DNA of 64,000 nucleotides from Enoplolaimus lenunculus (taxonomy: Eukaryota; Nematoda; Enoplea; Enoplida; Thoracostomopsidae): positions 124,001-188,000 of the forward strand of contig JASANG010000850.1 in the NCBI GenBank assembly GCA_030248215.1, given 5' to 3'. Positions 12,362 through 25,429 of this stretch are shown here, one piece after another; the stretch's first letter is position 1, and the number at the start of each line of letters is the position of its first letter. The notes under the pieces were generated by a model. That model was not told the origin of the DNA, did not search any database, and saw only the letters and a list, made by a program, of their open reading frames with translations. A program made the position numbers and the translations under genes.

Positions 12362-15300
12362 GTACACTTCAAGCTTGCTGTGTGTTAGGACGAGAAAATT
12401 TTGTTTAGGGATGCAACTACGGCGGGAAGGCGAGGAGTGAAAGGAATTGTATTTACGAAAAATAAAAATTGCTATTCGCCAGAAATTAACATGGTTGTTA
12501 AGAGATTGATTGCAAAATATTGAACTTCTGAAAGTTTATCAGTTCTGTTTTACGTTTAGTTTATTTCTGCGGTATTTTATTGTAGGTTCCACAACCTTAC
12601 TCAATCAAGAACGAAGAACGATACATGCAAAAGTCGTTCCAGTCGTTGCACGGTGCGCAGGAACACATTTCAAAAGTGAGAACGCTTGTATATATAACGT
12701 TTTGCATATTATATACATAACGTTTTGCATATTAGAATTTTTATCTGTTGAGCGCTTGTATATATGCACGGTGTTAAGATTAGTGTCGATTCGATACTGT
12801 AAAATACCGCTTTACCGATAAGGATTTTTGTATTCCGATACTTGAGTTCTGCACCTTATCGCATAAACTGAAAATTGGAGATAAGATGACCTGTGACTAA
12901 TGCAAATGTTCCTACTTTGAAATCTCGTCTAACCCTAATACTCTCTTTCATGTAACTGTTTATTTTTCAACATTCAAAGATATTACGTGCAGGTCCCCGA
13001 CTTACTCATTCCAACTGCTCAGTATAGCATAACTATATTATACTTATACGTAATACTTCATTAACGATTTGTAACAAAAATAATTTTCTATCCAGGACGA
13101 TGCATTTCATCAACGTATCACTGAATCCTCAGCGACAGCGCGCTCAGCAAGTGCTCTTGGCAGTATAACACCTGATCCTAAAATTCAAACCGGTAGGCGG
13201 TGATGGTGTAGAATGATATAATAAATTAGTTTCATGTTTAAGTACTTCGTGATGCACATGCATTCGTACCCTTGGTGTACTGCGTTCGCTCTTTTTGGTT
13301 TAAGACATGAAATATATCGATACTCACCAACAGGGATGAGGATCTCGGTCATGGCAAGTCTCGGCATTTGGCAGGACCAGTGTTGCATGTTGTATCATAG
13401 GAGCGTGTCGTTATTTTTATGTTAGAGTTGCCCTTTGGCTGAGGCGCAAGGGGCGGTGTCATTTATTTATTATTTGAGAACACGTAAGGATATATAACTA
13501 ACTATCAACATGAGCTACGATATACGTATTAACGTATATGGTGGTTGACCGTGAGAAAATAAACAATATATTTTGTGTTGTGTGTACAGCAAGTCGTGGT
13601 AAAATAAAATCCGTGTACAGTAATATCTTGTGATTTTCATATTCCAAAAGAGAACCGAGCGTGATAAATTTTTTCATGCTAGTGAATTAAGGATTGTATG
13701 CAAAAGCTGGCCCTGGTTAGACCACGTAAAATACCTCGCCCCGCGGGGCCGCATGACCCCGGGGCATCTCAAGTTTATATATATTTCAATTTATTAGGTA
13801 CGTACGTATCTGAATTTGATTCGAGCAATCGCAATCGCCCTACTTGAAATATATTACTCTTATATTGTGTATATATGGCAATACGTAGTTGTTTGAAATG
13901 CATAAAGGTATATATTGAAGTTGAAATATTTTGTCGATTAGATAAATTCAGTTGATATTCCGGTATTTTTAACCGTTTTAGTGCTGAAAGAAGTAACAAT
14001 TATTACTGAGCGCGGTAGGCGGCTAGCGACATTTCTTCGTACACCCGGAAGTGATCAATTAACAAAACTTTGCGATGAAGTTGATTTTCACGTGTCTAAG
14101 ATCACTCATACGATTCAACAATCTGGGGGACAGGTTCGTTTGTTAAGTGTATAATATATATTTTCGTATGTTTTTTGCCAAAGGTTTGATCCAATGAAAT
14201 TGTGCATGGACTAGTCCAATAATACATAAAAGAATTCCTGTAGTTTCCCTGTGGAGTCCACAGGGGATCAACGGGAATTCGTCAGTGTAGTTGCAAGCAG
14301 GATGCACTCAGATACAAAAATTCTAGATCCGGAAACATCATTATTCGTCTGAAGTGAATCCGGAGACGGGTATTAAGTGTATATTTCTATAAATTGTTAA
14401 ATTGCAGTACGCTAATTTACTATTACTTGTTCTCAATTTGATATAATTTTGTTCGTACAAGGAATAGGATGATAGCACCTGAAGCACTTGTTACTTCAGA
14501 AAAAGCTTGGCTCTCACGTGGCGGCATTGAAAGAAAGTTTAGTGGACTTGCAAAATGAAATTTATTGGCAACTACTTGAGCGCGTAAGTTAGATAACTAG
14601 GTTGCTAAGTTTTGAGTAGATGACTTTACTTGAGCCAATAGTACGCTTTAAGTTGTTAACAGAACAATTAACATTTTCGCTAGATTACATTGGTACATAT
14701 GGGCTATATAATAATTGAAATTAACGTATGGTTAGCAAACAATATTGTTTACTGCTTAACTTTTAAACGATAGTTAAAATTGTAACGATTATTGCTGTAC
14801 TATAAACTGGCTGTGTTAAGGATTGACTCAAACTTTATGGTTCATATAATGCAACTTACACTTTGCCGTATGTTTAGCTGGCATTCTAAATTTCTGCATA
14901 TGACATATGCGGAGTACGAGCATATGGTACTTACCGTATATACGAATTTTCAACCTATTGCGGTAGTAAAGCGCATACGTTTGGTATGGATTTATCCAAT
15001 TTATTTTAGATCGTGGAAGTTTGTGGAGACTATCCAAATAAAAAGAGGCAATTTGAAAGTAACAACACTCAGGTAGCGTGATATAGACGTATTTGAAGTA
15101 TTTTAAGTTTTGAAACACGTACATAATATATTCAGTAGAAGTCTCCCGGGGCCAATGGGTGCCACGGGCCATACGGTATTGTATATAGTCAATTTCATAA
15201 AAATCATATCTTCAAAACTTTAAAAGTATTCAGTGAAGTAGTTCGTACTAAGACTCAGGTTTCTGTTTTAGTGTTGTTTCGACGTGGGTTCGTTGAGGAT

Positions 15301-18300
15301 CTAGACTGAATTTAAGCAAAAATTATTTTTTGTTTTATATGAACCAAAGTTGAACAGCCGTAACTTGAATTGTTTTGAAATCCTGGCCCCGGCTCCGGCT
15401 TCGCTAAACATAATAGACTCGGAACACCTCTTCTTTCAATTTATTTGCGGTTGGTATTAAGAAGGTTAGGTAGGTAACTGTTTTTACTCTTGGTATCTTG
15501 GTTTTGGTGTTAATCTTTGGATTAAAGTAACAATTTCATGTTGTCCAAATGCAATACTATATCGATTCTTTCGCGGCCTTTCACGTACGGGTTTGTTTTG
15601 TAGTGCTAAGCTATTTACATACGCAGTTTTTCCTATTAATTGTTGCAATGGAAGTTTTCAGTTTGTGGTTTGCGCAATTTTTGCGAAACAATTAAGTAGT
15701 CGCAAAGCGTACCAGCAAACTAATTTAAAATTAGAAATTTAGATAAATGTTGTGCCAGGTTTAAAATTTGCAAGCGTGTTAACGTGTCATGGATGCGGCG
15801 AATGGTTAACGCATAATTGTAATATAGATAATAAGCACAGTTTACGTTTTTGATGTACGATTTTAAGATTGTGTTATTACCTATCTGTTAATATATAATT
15901 TTTGATTTAGTTTCACGCTGACTTGAAACAGTGGGTTTTCGAAGTGTCGGAGTTGGCTCAAATATGCGCTGACGCTGGAGTCTGTCCGGTTGAAACTCAA
16001 ACTCTGATAAATATTGCGAATCAGGTTAGCGAAATTGTGTAATACGTAGTCTGGTGTAGGACTTTTATTTCCAGGGTGCAACAGGATACTAGAAATACTG
16101 GAGGCGTAACCTGTGCATTCGCTGGATCGCGGCGGACGGTTGCATCAACCGGAAGTTCCCTGTTTGTAATTGGTGGAAAATTTCTGAGTGGGCGGTTACA
16201 GAATTTTCAATAAAGCGTCAGTTGCACTAGCCGGTGTTTAGTTACGTCTACAACTAAGCACCATAGTCAAAAACAACCATATAAATGATAAACACAGGTC
16301 CCATATACGACACATATGATAGAAACTAGATGGTATGTTATGTTTAATTCATACTGATGATGTTTTCCCCAAAAATGTAAGGAACATAAAATTAACCAGA
16401 AGGTGAATGATGCCCTTAAACACCCTTAAACAAGAGTATGCAACAAGCCGTGCTGTGTATGGCGCAAAATGTACCGGAGCTCGTTGCGTTTTGGTCCTAC
16501 CGTCTCACTTTGGTGGAGTGGACGATTTTATATGCATTACACTTGTAACTACGAGCCAATATCGATTAAGTTTTATTAAAAATATAAGCGGACCACTTTT
16601 CAGTATATTCAACAGCATATGAATTGCAAAGTCTATGAAAATTTTGACCCTTCCCCCTAAATAATGAGAGTAGGCTAGAAATGCAACGCGCGCTGGGTAC
16701 ATTCTTTTGTACATCAAATGTACACAATTGCATGCTTTTGTTGAAGAGTATCAGGCACTCTTGATTTAATTAAGTTCTTGTTTGAAGTCGTGTAAACAAT
16801 GCGAGTTGGGGTTGCGCTATACGTTCTGAGCCGGACGCCGGCGCACATGCGCGGCGAGTACAGCGCAACCCTAACACCTTTCTACAAATTGTGGTTTGCA
16901 CATTTTATATTAGCCAATGGTCGCCAGTGTGTGAGTATAGTAGCCGTAGTTCCTTTTAGCTTCGGCGGCTCAAAGACTCTGTGGGTACGTCAGCGGATGT
17001 ACAGCTGGAAATTTTAAGTCACATTGAACATTTTCGATCAATTATCGAAAGTAATATTAATGCGTTGGATTTAATTTTGGCTGCAGGTAATATTGATTTG
17101 TTTGTAAATAAATTATTCCTTGTTTGTGGGCGAAATGATATTATTTATTTCAGTTCCCATATTTTCAAATGTGCGTAACAGCTATTACCAGTTGGGAATG
17201 GGTCAGTATTTGTTAAACCAACTAGTTGCAAGCTTAAAAATTAGCAATTTTTTTGCACGGGGTTTATTCAACCACTAAGTCTCCGAACAAGACATCTTTT
17301 GCTGTTCTGGTTAAATATTGCGCAGGTGGGTACATTTTGTTACAGTTAGCGCTTGGATTTTGTATTTTGCGTAGCACGGCGTTTTATTGATAGATTAATT
17401 GTTACAGCAAGTGTGTTCGCGTGCTTTCACTGCATTCAATGTAATTATTCTTGTTTTTACACTGCTTTAATCCGATTACGCGAATGGAATTTTAAAAAAT
17501 GATTGAATATCTGTTGAGTAGGTGAAAACGAAACGAGTCAGTAATGTTGCGAAATTTTTGCTAAACATTTTGTTTTGTTTTGGAATGTGACTTTGGCTTA
17601 ATATGCTATTTGTTGATACTGCCTTCGCCGAAAAGGTTTTTCAGAGTACGTAAGTTTGTTGGCTAGATTATTGAAAGGTTGCAAAATAAACATAGAAATG
17701 AGATCAATCTAATCATTTTTATAAGTTTTGTTTTTTACGGTAAGTGTTTTACGCTGGTTTTGTCGACGTGAGTGTTTTAAACTAGTTGTGTCGACGAAAG
17801 AAATGTTATTATTAAGATCAATTTTTGACTTCTGCATGCTTGTTACGTACCAAGTTTTTGCTTGATTTTGTTTGATGCGTCAAACCATTAATTTTGCAAT
17901 ATATTTTTGTAGGTAACTGTTTGCATCGTGAAATAAATTTGTGCGAAAGTGCGATTCGTGAGCAACGCGGAAATGAATTCATTAGTCACGTCGTTAAAGC
18001 AGGACGCATTGCAGAATCTGGTAAAACGTTTGCGAGACAAAGTCAACATGGGCGATTGAGTGTAACACAGCTGGATTCGGTTGTAAGCGAGCTTGAAATT
18101 GGTAAGCTCTTTAGATGTTTTTTGTTTTGAAACAACATCCTGATGCATTGCTTTGGTACAAGTGAATATATCGAAAACTACTGTTCTCAACGCGAACTTA
18201 TTAATTGAAGTTATGTCGTCAGGTCAGTCAGCCAGTCGAACTGCACTCTGTGCTTGGTCAATCTTGATGTACCAAGGGAAATTTATTAGAACTATCACGC

Positions 18301-21300
18301 ATAGTTTGTTTCTTGCAAATCTATGTATGTGCGACTGCAGAGTTGTTCCGGTGCCAGACCCCGGGGCCTGGGCCAGCACGCTGTTTGCCGGCGCCTAACC
18401 GGTGACAGTTTTTATATACTGTTTTTTAATTGACTCACAGAAAAAAGCCTTATCACGCTCGGTTCTCGATTAAAACATGAAAATTACAGGAAATTACGGT
18501 ACACCGTATTTTTTATTTTCCCACGGTTTGCGATACGCGCTACACAATTATAGATTGTTTTTTCGCACTGTTAGCCATCATACTCGTATTACTTATATCG
18601 TAGCTAATGTTGATAGTTATCGTTGGGTTTTACCTTGGTACAGGCCCCGTCCTCGCTAAAAATACTGGCTCCGGGGTAAGTCTGAACTTGTAGCATTTAT
18701 AAGGTTGTATTAGGTTTTGCAATAACATGGTTTTGCGGAATTACTATAGAAAGGATAAGCAACGAATTACACGACATGTGAAGTATCCCGTAGAAAATCG
18801 GAAATTTTACGTTTGAAAATTTTTTGTTTTTTAAAACTACCTGATGTCTCTGTAATTTGCTTTTGTGGATAGATTTGCCTTCAGTTGTATCTCGTTGACC
18901 ACAATTTATAAGCTGGTATAATTAGCATTACGTATTATATTTTTAGCAATTGAGGAATTTGCAAAAGTTTCAAAAAATTTTGCTGCCACGAATTTCGCTG
19001 AAACTGATTTGCTTCGCGATTGGAGACAAGCTGCTGATAAGGTATGAGCAACAGTAACATGCTTTGATTATTTATATTAACTTTAAGCAATAATATAATG
19101 TAATTTCTACCTTGTAAGACGTTCGCATTTTCGGAGTTCAGATTTTGTTACCTGTTTGTTCTGGCAACTTCATTGCATTTGTTATAGAAAGCTAAAGAAC
19201 CAAACCATAATGCACTCGTAGAATTTTGGGCAGCTTATAGTACGTCCTTGCAAAAATGCAAAATGTTCGAACAGTTTTGGTAGAAATTAAAAGTAGTATG
19301 ATCTGAAGCTAATGTTGTTTGAAAATATATAATTTCAGCTATTAAAATGCTATGCAAATCTGCAACATTTAGTCGAAGGACGTATGCCAACCGAACCAAG
19401 TAAGTTTGGCGTTCTATTAAAGTTGATATGTTTGTATGCACAGGAGATTTGATTAGTGTTAAGTTTGTGTTTTAAACTTTTACAAAGTAACAATTTAGAA
19501 ATTATAATAGCCTTGTTTGCGTTACACTTGCTTTGAGATGTTTATGTTCTGAATCGCGTAATCGCTTTTACTAGCTGCATATTATTTTTAACAGGGTGTG
19601 GGAGATTAGTACTTGTACCAGGGTACAGTCGGAATTCCGATTCCAATTAGAATTCCGGTTCAAACGAGTTCCGATTCCGATGCCGATTCCGATTGCGCAA
19701 TCAATCGAAATTGGAATTTCCATGTTTTAATTTTAGGCCCACTTGTGGTATTTTGTATAAAAATTCTGCATCATTTATTTATCTATTAAATTGTTTTCGA
19801 TAAGTTAACTAATCAGTAATTATTGATTGTAGTTAACTTAACTTTACAGAGCCAATAATGATGTCAATTTGTTCTTGCGACGGTTTTGAGAATTGCTGCC
19901 AGCCAACAGATAACACTAAATCAATATTGTACTTGTTAATAGAAATTATCCGTATAGTCACAAATTTTGTAGTTCCGATTCCGGGATCAATTGGCTGTTT
20001 CTTTTCCGATTCTGATTGTGGTATAATCCAGTTCCGCTTTGCACCCTGAATTGTACGTTCTACACTAAGGCGCGTTAAATAGATCAGATTCAGTTTTTCT
20101 TAAAACATTGTAAATAAATTTTACAAGACAGACCAATAATAAATTTTTTAGCGAAATTCCGGTGGGAACAAATATTTGGAAAATTCAGTGAAGCCCTGAC
20201 GCACATAGTTACTAGCATCGATGTACATTTTTCAGCTATTCGTGCACCAACGCCACCTCGTCCGCCTCCGATAAATCGCGTTCAACAATCGCCAGTTGTA
20301 ATGATGTCAGACACTGAGCAAGAAGTTGCAAGCATTATGCAACAACCAGCACCAGTTCGTAGTAACGGCGGTGGAGATCAGCGGATATTGGTGAGAGTGT
20401 TGCCAATAACCGGCACGCATTCAGACATATAAGTAATTTCGCTAGCAAATCCAAGGGGTCCCCCTAGACTATGCCACCAACATGGTTCAAAACCAAATTT
20501 TGTATTTGTATTACGACACAACAAAAGTTGCATTAGGTGTCATGCTCGCTTCGCTCGCCAATGTTTTTTCACTGTTTATATCACATGGCCCTCTACCCTT
20601 CAAAAGTTTCTAGAGCCACGAATGTTTAGTTTGATGTATAAAGCATTGTTTCATTTCGTTTAGGAAGGCCACCAGGCACCACTAGATTTGAGTATTGAAA
20701 TGAGCATTTCGCTAGAATAATCGTAAATTTTTAGTCGTTGTTGCTCTCCGTAACCTTAAGAACGTTTAGAAAACAATCGATTTTCAGGCAGCTGCGCAAG
20801 GTTTGCAAGACGCTGTCCGACAGTGGCAAAGCAATGAAAACGAATTGGTTGCAGAAGCGAAGCATATGGCATTGTTGATGGCGAAATTAAGTCAATTGTT
20901 GCGGTACGTTTCGCAGTATTTTTATTTAATATTTTTGTTATGAGTGCCACTGCGAGAGCAGTTTGGCTAGATTTAACATTTTTTGATGTTGTTGCATGTT
21001 TTATAAAGATTTTCGACGATTTGACTTGAAATAACACATTTTACATTTTTAGAGGCGAAGGTGGTACGAAACGGCAACTGATTGACTGTGCACGAGCCAT
21101 CGCAGAATCGTCCGAAAGATTGCGTCGTTTGGCGGTTGGACTGTCAAAAACGTGCCCGGATTACCGAATTCGGCAGGTATATACAGTGCAAATGCTAGCC
21201 GCTGGGCCTGCATTTACTTATTTCTGTGTGTGTCTGTCTGTATGCGTTTGCTTTTGACCTCAAAATGTTATTTATACAAAGCATTATTAATTTTGATTTG

Positions 21301-23192
21301 GTATGAAATATGTATGAAGTTACATAGCCTGCAGTTGTGCGCGTGACCGCTTACGTCTATTGGTGTGCTCAATATTCATGCAACAACTGTACTCAGCAAT
21401 TTGTAGACCTCTTAATTGTTTATTGTTGAGCAAATGGATACCAAAAATACTACTGCAGAATATCACATTATAGTATTGGATCGGGTAACACATTATAGTA
21501 TTGGACTCGAATTGCAAGTAGGTACTTCAGTGAGAATTAAAATATGATAAAAACATGAAGTCACAATATTATAGTTTAGTACACAAGTTGCTATACTTTC
21601 TTCACTTTCGCAGATTTTGTGCTTTTTTTGTCGGATGTGGGCATCTTTTCACGACCTCGTTTTTACATTATTGGTTTGTCTGGCTTATTAAATGTGCCGG
21701 TTTTCATAACACGCTTTTATATTTTACGATAATTTTGTGTGATTTTAAGATGTTTTAGAGCTTACTTGAGGTTGCTGAACGAATTCGTACAATTGGCGGA
21801 CAGTTGAAAATGTTGACAATCATTAAATCGACAATGTTGGGAGCACACAGTAAGTAACCTGTGTGGGTGTCTATTTTAATTTTGTTTCAGTGAAATTTTT
21901 CACTCATAATAAACGATTTAAAACGTAGCTGGGCTACGATTGGACGGTGTCTGTTGCATCAAACAGAATGGATCATGAAAAACAAACAATTATTGTTTTC
22001 AAATTAATGTAGCGCCTATTTAAACTGTTACTGATAAAATTTAACACTGTTGTTTTGGATATTTCCAACGGTGGCAGTGCAAAAAATCTTGCTAAATTTT
22101 GTTTTTTGTAACGATATTCAACCTAAGAATGCGCCGATGAATTGGCATCGGTAATATCGGCACGTTTCGTAATACCAGCATCGACACTGCAAAACAATTT
22201 TCGATTATTTGATGATATTTTTGCTTTTAACAGTGAGTTGGAATGCTATCAAAGCATATATCAGTGCGCCTGATCAGGAAACGGTCATTCCTCTTGCGTT
22301 TGTGTTTGCAAACATTTATTGAAATGAACCGTTTTCATAAAGTTATAACCGTTTATGGGTTTATAACTTAGCGTTTATAGTGATGTGATATTGTTACATT
22401 AACAGTATTTGTTAAAGCATCTTGTGTGTTAAAATTGGAATTGGCATCGGTTCGGCCATGGCAAAAATTGTGAAAATAAGAATGGACATCAGCAAAAATT
22501 TTCGTATCAACAAAAATCACTAATAATTCTACTTACTGAATTATTATTACTTTTAAACGAAGGGTTACTAACTTCTAACGACAATCGAAACTGTCCAGTC
22601 TATTATATTTTATGCTCGACATGCTGTCTGTAGTGTCTATACTTGTTCTTTATATAAATAATTGGTGTGAAATGTATGAACCAGCATGAAACATTTCGAT
22701 GACATCAAGGGTCAGGAGTGGAATTTCAAAAAATGACTGAAACGAAACTCATGCCTGCCAATATATGTTAAGTTTAAAACTAAGTCTTATATATTATATA
22801 TCTTGCAATATGATCCTGGTTAGAACTTAATGGTTGTTTAGCTCAGGAACGAACCGCAGTTGATTTAAGTTTTGTATGCATTATATAACTGCAGCCAGCA
22901 AGTTTATTCTGGCTATCGCTTAACGGATGTCCAGGTCGGAACGGCCATTGGTTATAATTGATTTTAGTTATTGTAACATTAATACTTGATAAAATTATGT
23001 TATAATAATATTAATTTAGGTACCGACGAAGATCAAAAATCAATGGAACAATTGGTGTTGAACGCGCAAAATTTAATGCGTTGCGTCAAAGATACTGTTC
23101 AGTACGCAGAAGCGGCATCGATTAAAATTCGGGCTGCGGGACGTAAAAGTGACGGTACAATGCGTTGGATACGAACCGCTGGTGAATGCTAA
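12134..23192 (+). CDS. Vinculin-like actin-linker protein (17 exons, short head, complete tail)
   Basis: Predicted actin-binding adhesion protein of the vinculin/alpha-catenin superfamily. Exons by splice signals: 12134-12361, 12586-12675, 13096-13192, 13982-14133, 14500-14583, 15911-16024, 16960-17086, 17913-18101, 18163-18222, 18947-19041, 19188-19239, 19373-19399, 20152-20390, 20788-20903, 21053-21176, 21759-21849, 23020-23192. They total 2058 nt, an intact 685-codon frame with every phase compatible. An in-frame TAA lies 9 bases before the ATG, supporting this start. The C-terminal 250 residues match vinculin clearly: a proline-rich strap (APTPPRPPP), then the tail helices with MALLMAKLSQLLRGEGGTKR, LKMLTIIKSTMLG and AEAASIKIR, ending MRWIRTAGEC. 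Vinculin is usually near 1066 residues, so about half the head is absent, and the first 76 residues (Tyr-, His- and Cys-rich) do not resemble the talin-binding D1 domain. The exons from 13096 to 19239 read as amphipathic helices but are too divergent to assign to D2-D4. The small exon at 19373 is uncertain; an acceptor at 19339 also exists but breaks phase. Confidence 0.82.
19619..20048. mobile_element. hAT-like MITE in a vinculin intron
   Basis: Left CAGGGTACAGTCGGAATTCC, right GTTCCGCTTTGCACCCTG, flanks ACTTGTAC and AATTGTAC (7 of 8). Contains a short GATTCC microsatellite (19673-19693). It is the clearest transposon inside the vinculin-like gene. Confidence 0.85.
20152..23192 (+). CDS. Proline-rich strap and vinculin tail (last five exons)
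   Basis: These five exons give the family assignment. The first (20152-20390) holds a proline-rich linker corresponding to the flexible strap between vinculin head and tail, followed by a Gln/Ser-rich stretch. The next four encode the five-helix tail that in vinculin binds F-actin and acidic phospholipids. Directly visible matches to human vinculin include GTKRQLIDCA (human GTKRALIQCA), VLNAQNLMRCVKDTV (human VHNAQNLMQSVKETV) and EAASIKIR (identical). The C-terminal arm keeps the Trp of RWVR/RWIR but ends in AGEC instead of the family's KTPWYQ, so the usual terminal Tyr is missing. Alpha-catenin and alpha-catulin tails fit less well. Confidence in this part is much higher than in the 5' exons. 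Confidence 0.93.
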
Positions 23193-23775
23193 ACGATGAA
23201 AGTGGGCAAGAAAGTTTGCTTGTGTACAATTTTCTCATAATTATTATTGTTGCAGGTTCGAATTTAGGCGAAGGCTTAGGCTTAAGCTTAAGTAAGCTTA
23301 GACATACTTAAGTATTTCGTGAACCTAATGTACGCATCAGTGTGTGGGAGGTATGTTGTGTAAGAGTCAAAAAGTTGGCGGTTTATTGAAACTAGGGTGG
23401 TGCCATATCTGTTAGTGAAAATTTCTAAAAATTTGTAAATCAAAATTCTCAAAGTAAAAAACATTACTACTGTTTACAGACGAAAAACGGAGAGTTTGCA
23501 GGCTTTGTAACTTGAAAAAATTGACGAAATGAAATCTTAGCTGCACTCGCGAGCTTTTAATGTTAAATACACGTTTCTTTGTTACTGCGTATTCTAGTTC
23601 TTTTCATGTCGGTGCGGTTGAGTTCTGCGGCCTCAAGGGCGGGTTCCTATTTAAGCGGCCACGCTTTTTTATTCTATTTCATAGATTGTTTGAAAATAGA
23701 GATGTATAAAGGGCGCGGTGTTATGATTATTGTAATATTTTGAGGTTAACATATTTTTGAGTTTGATGATTTTTA

Positions 23776-23952
23776 GGCCCATGTTACTTTAAGGGGCGTC
23801 CAGGTTTCTGGTGGGCTATAAAAGTGCAGGATTAGATTCTACATTACATTTTTTACTTAGACTTAGGGTTAGGCTTAGGAATACGTTTTTACAACGCTTA
23901 TGATTAGGAATACGCTTAATCTACTGTTACACCCCTTAAAGTAACATTGGCC
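23776..23952. mobile_element. GGCC-end MITE, subfamily with ATGTTACTTTAAGGGG
   Basis: 177 bp with perfect 8-bp target duplications GATTTTTA (23768-23775 and 23953-23960). Ends GGCCCATGTTACTTTAAGGG and CCTTAAAGTAACATTGGCC. The core contains ACTTAGACTTAGGGTTAGGC. Inserted between the vinculin-like gene and the orphan exon. Confidence 0.93.
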
Positions 23953-24076
23953 GATTTTTAGGTACCGTTGATTTCAGCAATTTACTTTATTAAAATGTAT
24001 CTCACTCGAATTGCAAAATTTTAGGGATAAACTCATTAACTCCGTGAAAAAAAAAACAAAATTTGCCTAATTTTAG

Positions 24077-24294
24077 CAATGTTGTTTTGATGCGCTTAGG
24101 GTACTTTACAATGCAACCTGAACATAATGAGGTGGTTTGTTCTGTAGATTGTATGGTTATGACATTGTTCAGTGAGGTAGCAGGTGATCCAAAAACGAGA
24201 AGTCCCTTTGCAAAATTGTTCCTTGATGTCTTCTTGTTTCTCAAGAAACCTGTTCTGATCGCGAAAATTGGGGAGTGGTCGCGTTACTACTCTG
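24077..24294 (+). CDS. Orphan exon-like open stretch of unknown function
   Basis: Bounded by CCTAATTTTAG and by CTG followed by GTAATG, this 218-nt stretch encodes about 72 residues with normal protein-like composition (LGYFTMQPEHNEVVCSVDC..., SPFAKLFLDVFLFLKKP..., GEWSRYYS). It starts 885 bases after the vinculin-like gene stops and 125 bases after a MITE. No neighbouring exons could be joined to it and I recognise no family. It may be an exon of another gene or chance. Confidence 0.28.
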
Positions 24295-24747
24295 GTAATG
24301 TTTTAAATGTTGCTTTTGGATCTTTTATGATGATCCTGTATTATAGTGTACGTATACTGCATATATAGTTTGTTTTAGATGTAATCTGTCCTTAGGTATA
24401 TTATGGAACCTATCATCGTTAATCGTAGTGACAAATATATACCTGTTCGTACTGGAAATTAATATTGTGTGTATGTGCATGTATATATTATGTTTCTTTC
24501 CCCGGTAACGTCATATTGAGGTATAATTTGGTCTGTTAGCATTTTGTTCAACGTCATACTTCCACATGCGTCATTTTGTACGGTGCGACTGTTTTGTTTT
24601 TGTCAAGGAAACTGGAGAAAATGTCACTGTTGGTGCTGGGTAATGATCAATCTATTACTGTAGGAAATGGGATTTAGGTAATATACGGAGAATCCGAACA
24701 AGTTCGTGTGGTAATTTGTTTTTTAAATTCAGGTCTGTTTTCTTCTG

Positions 24748-25296
24748 CACTGTAAAAATGGTGAGTCAAATTGACTCTCTCGCAGGGTGCAACCGGAATT
24801 ACAATTTACCGGAACCGGAATTTGAAAATTTTACCGGAACCGGAACCGGAAAGTGAAAAATGCATTACACCAAAAATTTCATTTTAATCTTTTGTTGTAT
24901 TTTAGATTTTCATCATCGACTGAAGTGAAATCCACCATCAATGGCTTATATTCGGAGTACAAGTGGCTTTCAAAAGAGATTCTTAAAAATTAGCAAAGTT
25001 AATAAAACGGCCAAATTATAATACCGGAATTTTTAAATCCGGTAAAAATTTACCGGAACCGGAAGGTGAAAAAATGCCGGAACCGGAATTCCGGTTGCAC
25101 CCTGCTCTCTCGGAAATAGGTTTTGCCTGAATACACAAACTGAGTTAAATTCGACTCCGCCAGAGTTAAATTCGACTCACTGGGCTATTGAGTGAATCGA
25201 ATTTGACTCTGGTGGAGTCGAATTTTGACTCAGTTTGTGTAGTCAGGAAAAGCCTATTTCCGAGAGAGTCGATTTGACTCACCATTTTTTGCAGTG
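24748..25296. mobile_element. CACTGCAAAAAATGG MITE, host of the nested insertion
   Basis: Ends CACTGTAAAAATGGTGAGTC and GACTCACCATTTTTTGCAGTG-like; flanked by TG on both sides. Without the insertion it is about 220 bp and strongly palindromic (repeated GAGTCAAATTCGACTC). Confidence 0.88.
24783..25104. mobile_element. hAT-like MITE (CAGGGTGCAACCGG ends) nested in another MITE
   Basis: Ends CAGGGTGCAACCGGAATT and AATTCCGGTTGCACCCTG with perfect 8-bp duplications CTCTCTCG (24775-24782 and 25105-25112). It interrupts the CACTG-end MITE at 24748-25296. CAGGG termini and 8-bp duplications are typical of the hAT superfamily. Confidence 0.93.
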
Positions 25297-25429
25297 TGGG
25301 AATAGTTGGTACGTAATGTGTAGGTTTTAGCCGCAAATGTACTCGATAAGTTTTTCCAAAATAGTAGCAATATGGTACTTCAGTTTTGATGGCGGATTTT
25401 ATACTAATTTCGCTTTCATTTAAGTTTAA

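Noticed and set aside
14792-15172. Open frames on both strands within a vinculin intron
   Set aside because: AT-rich chance frames, no splice or homology support, and they lie between well-supported exons.
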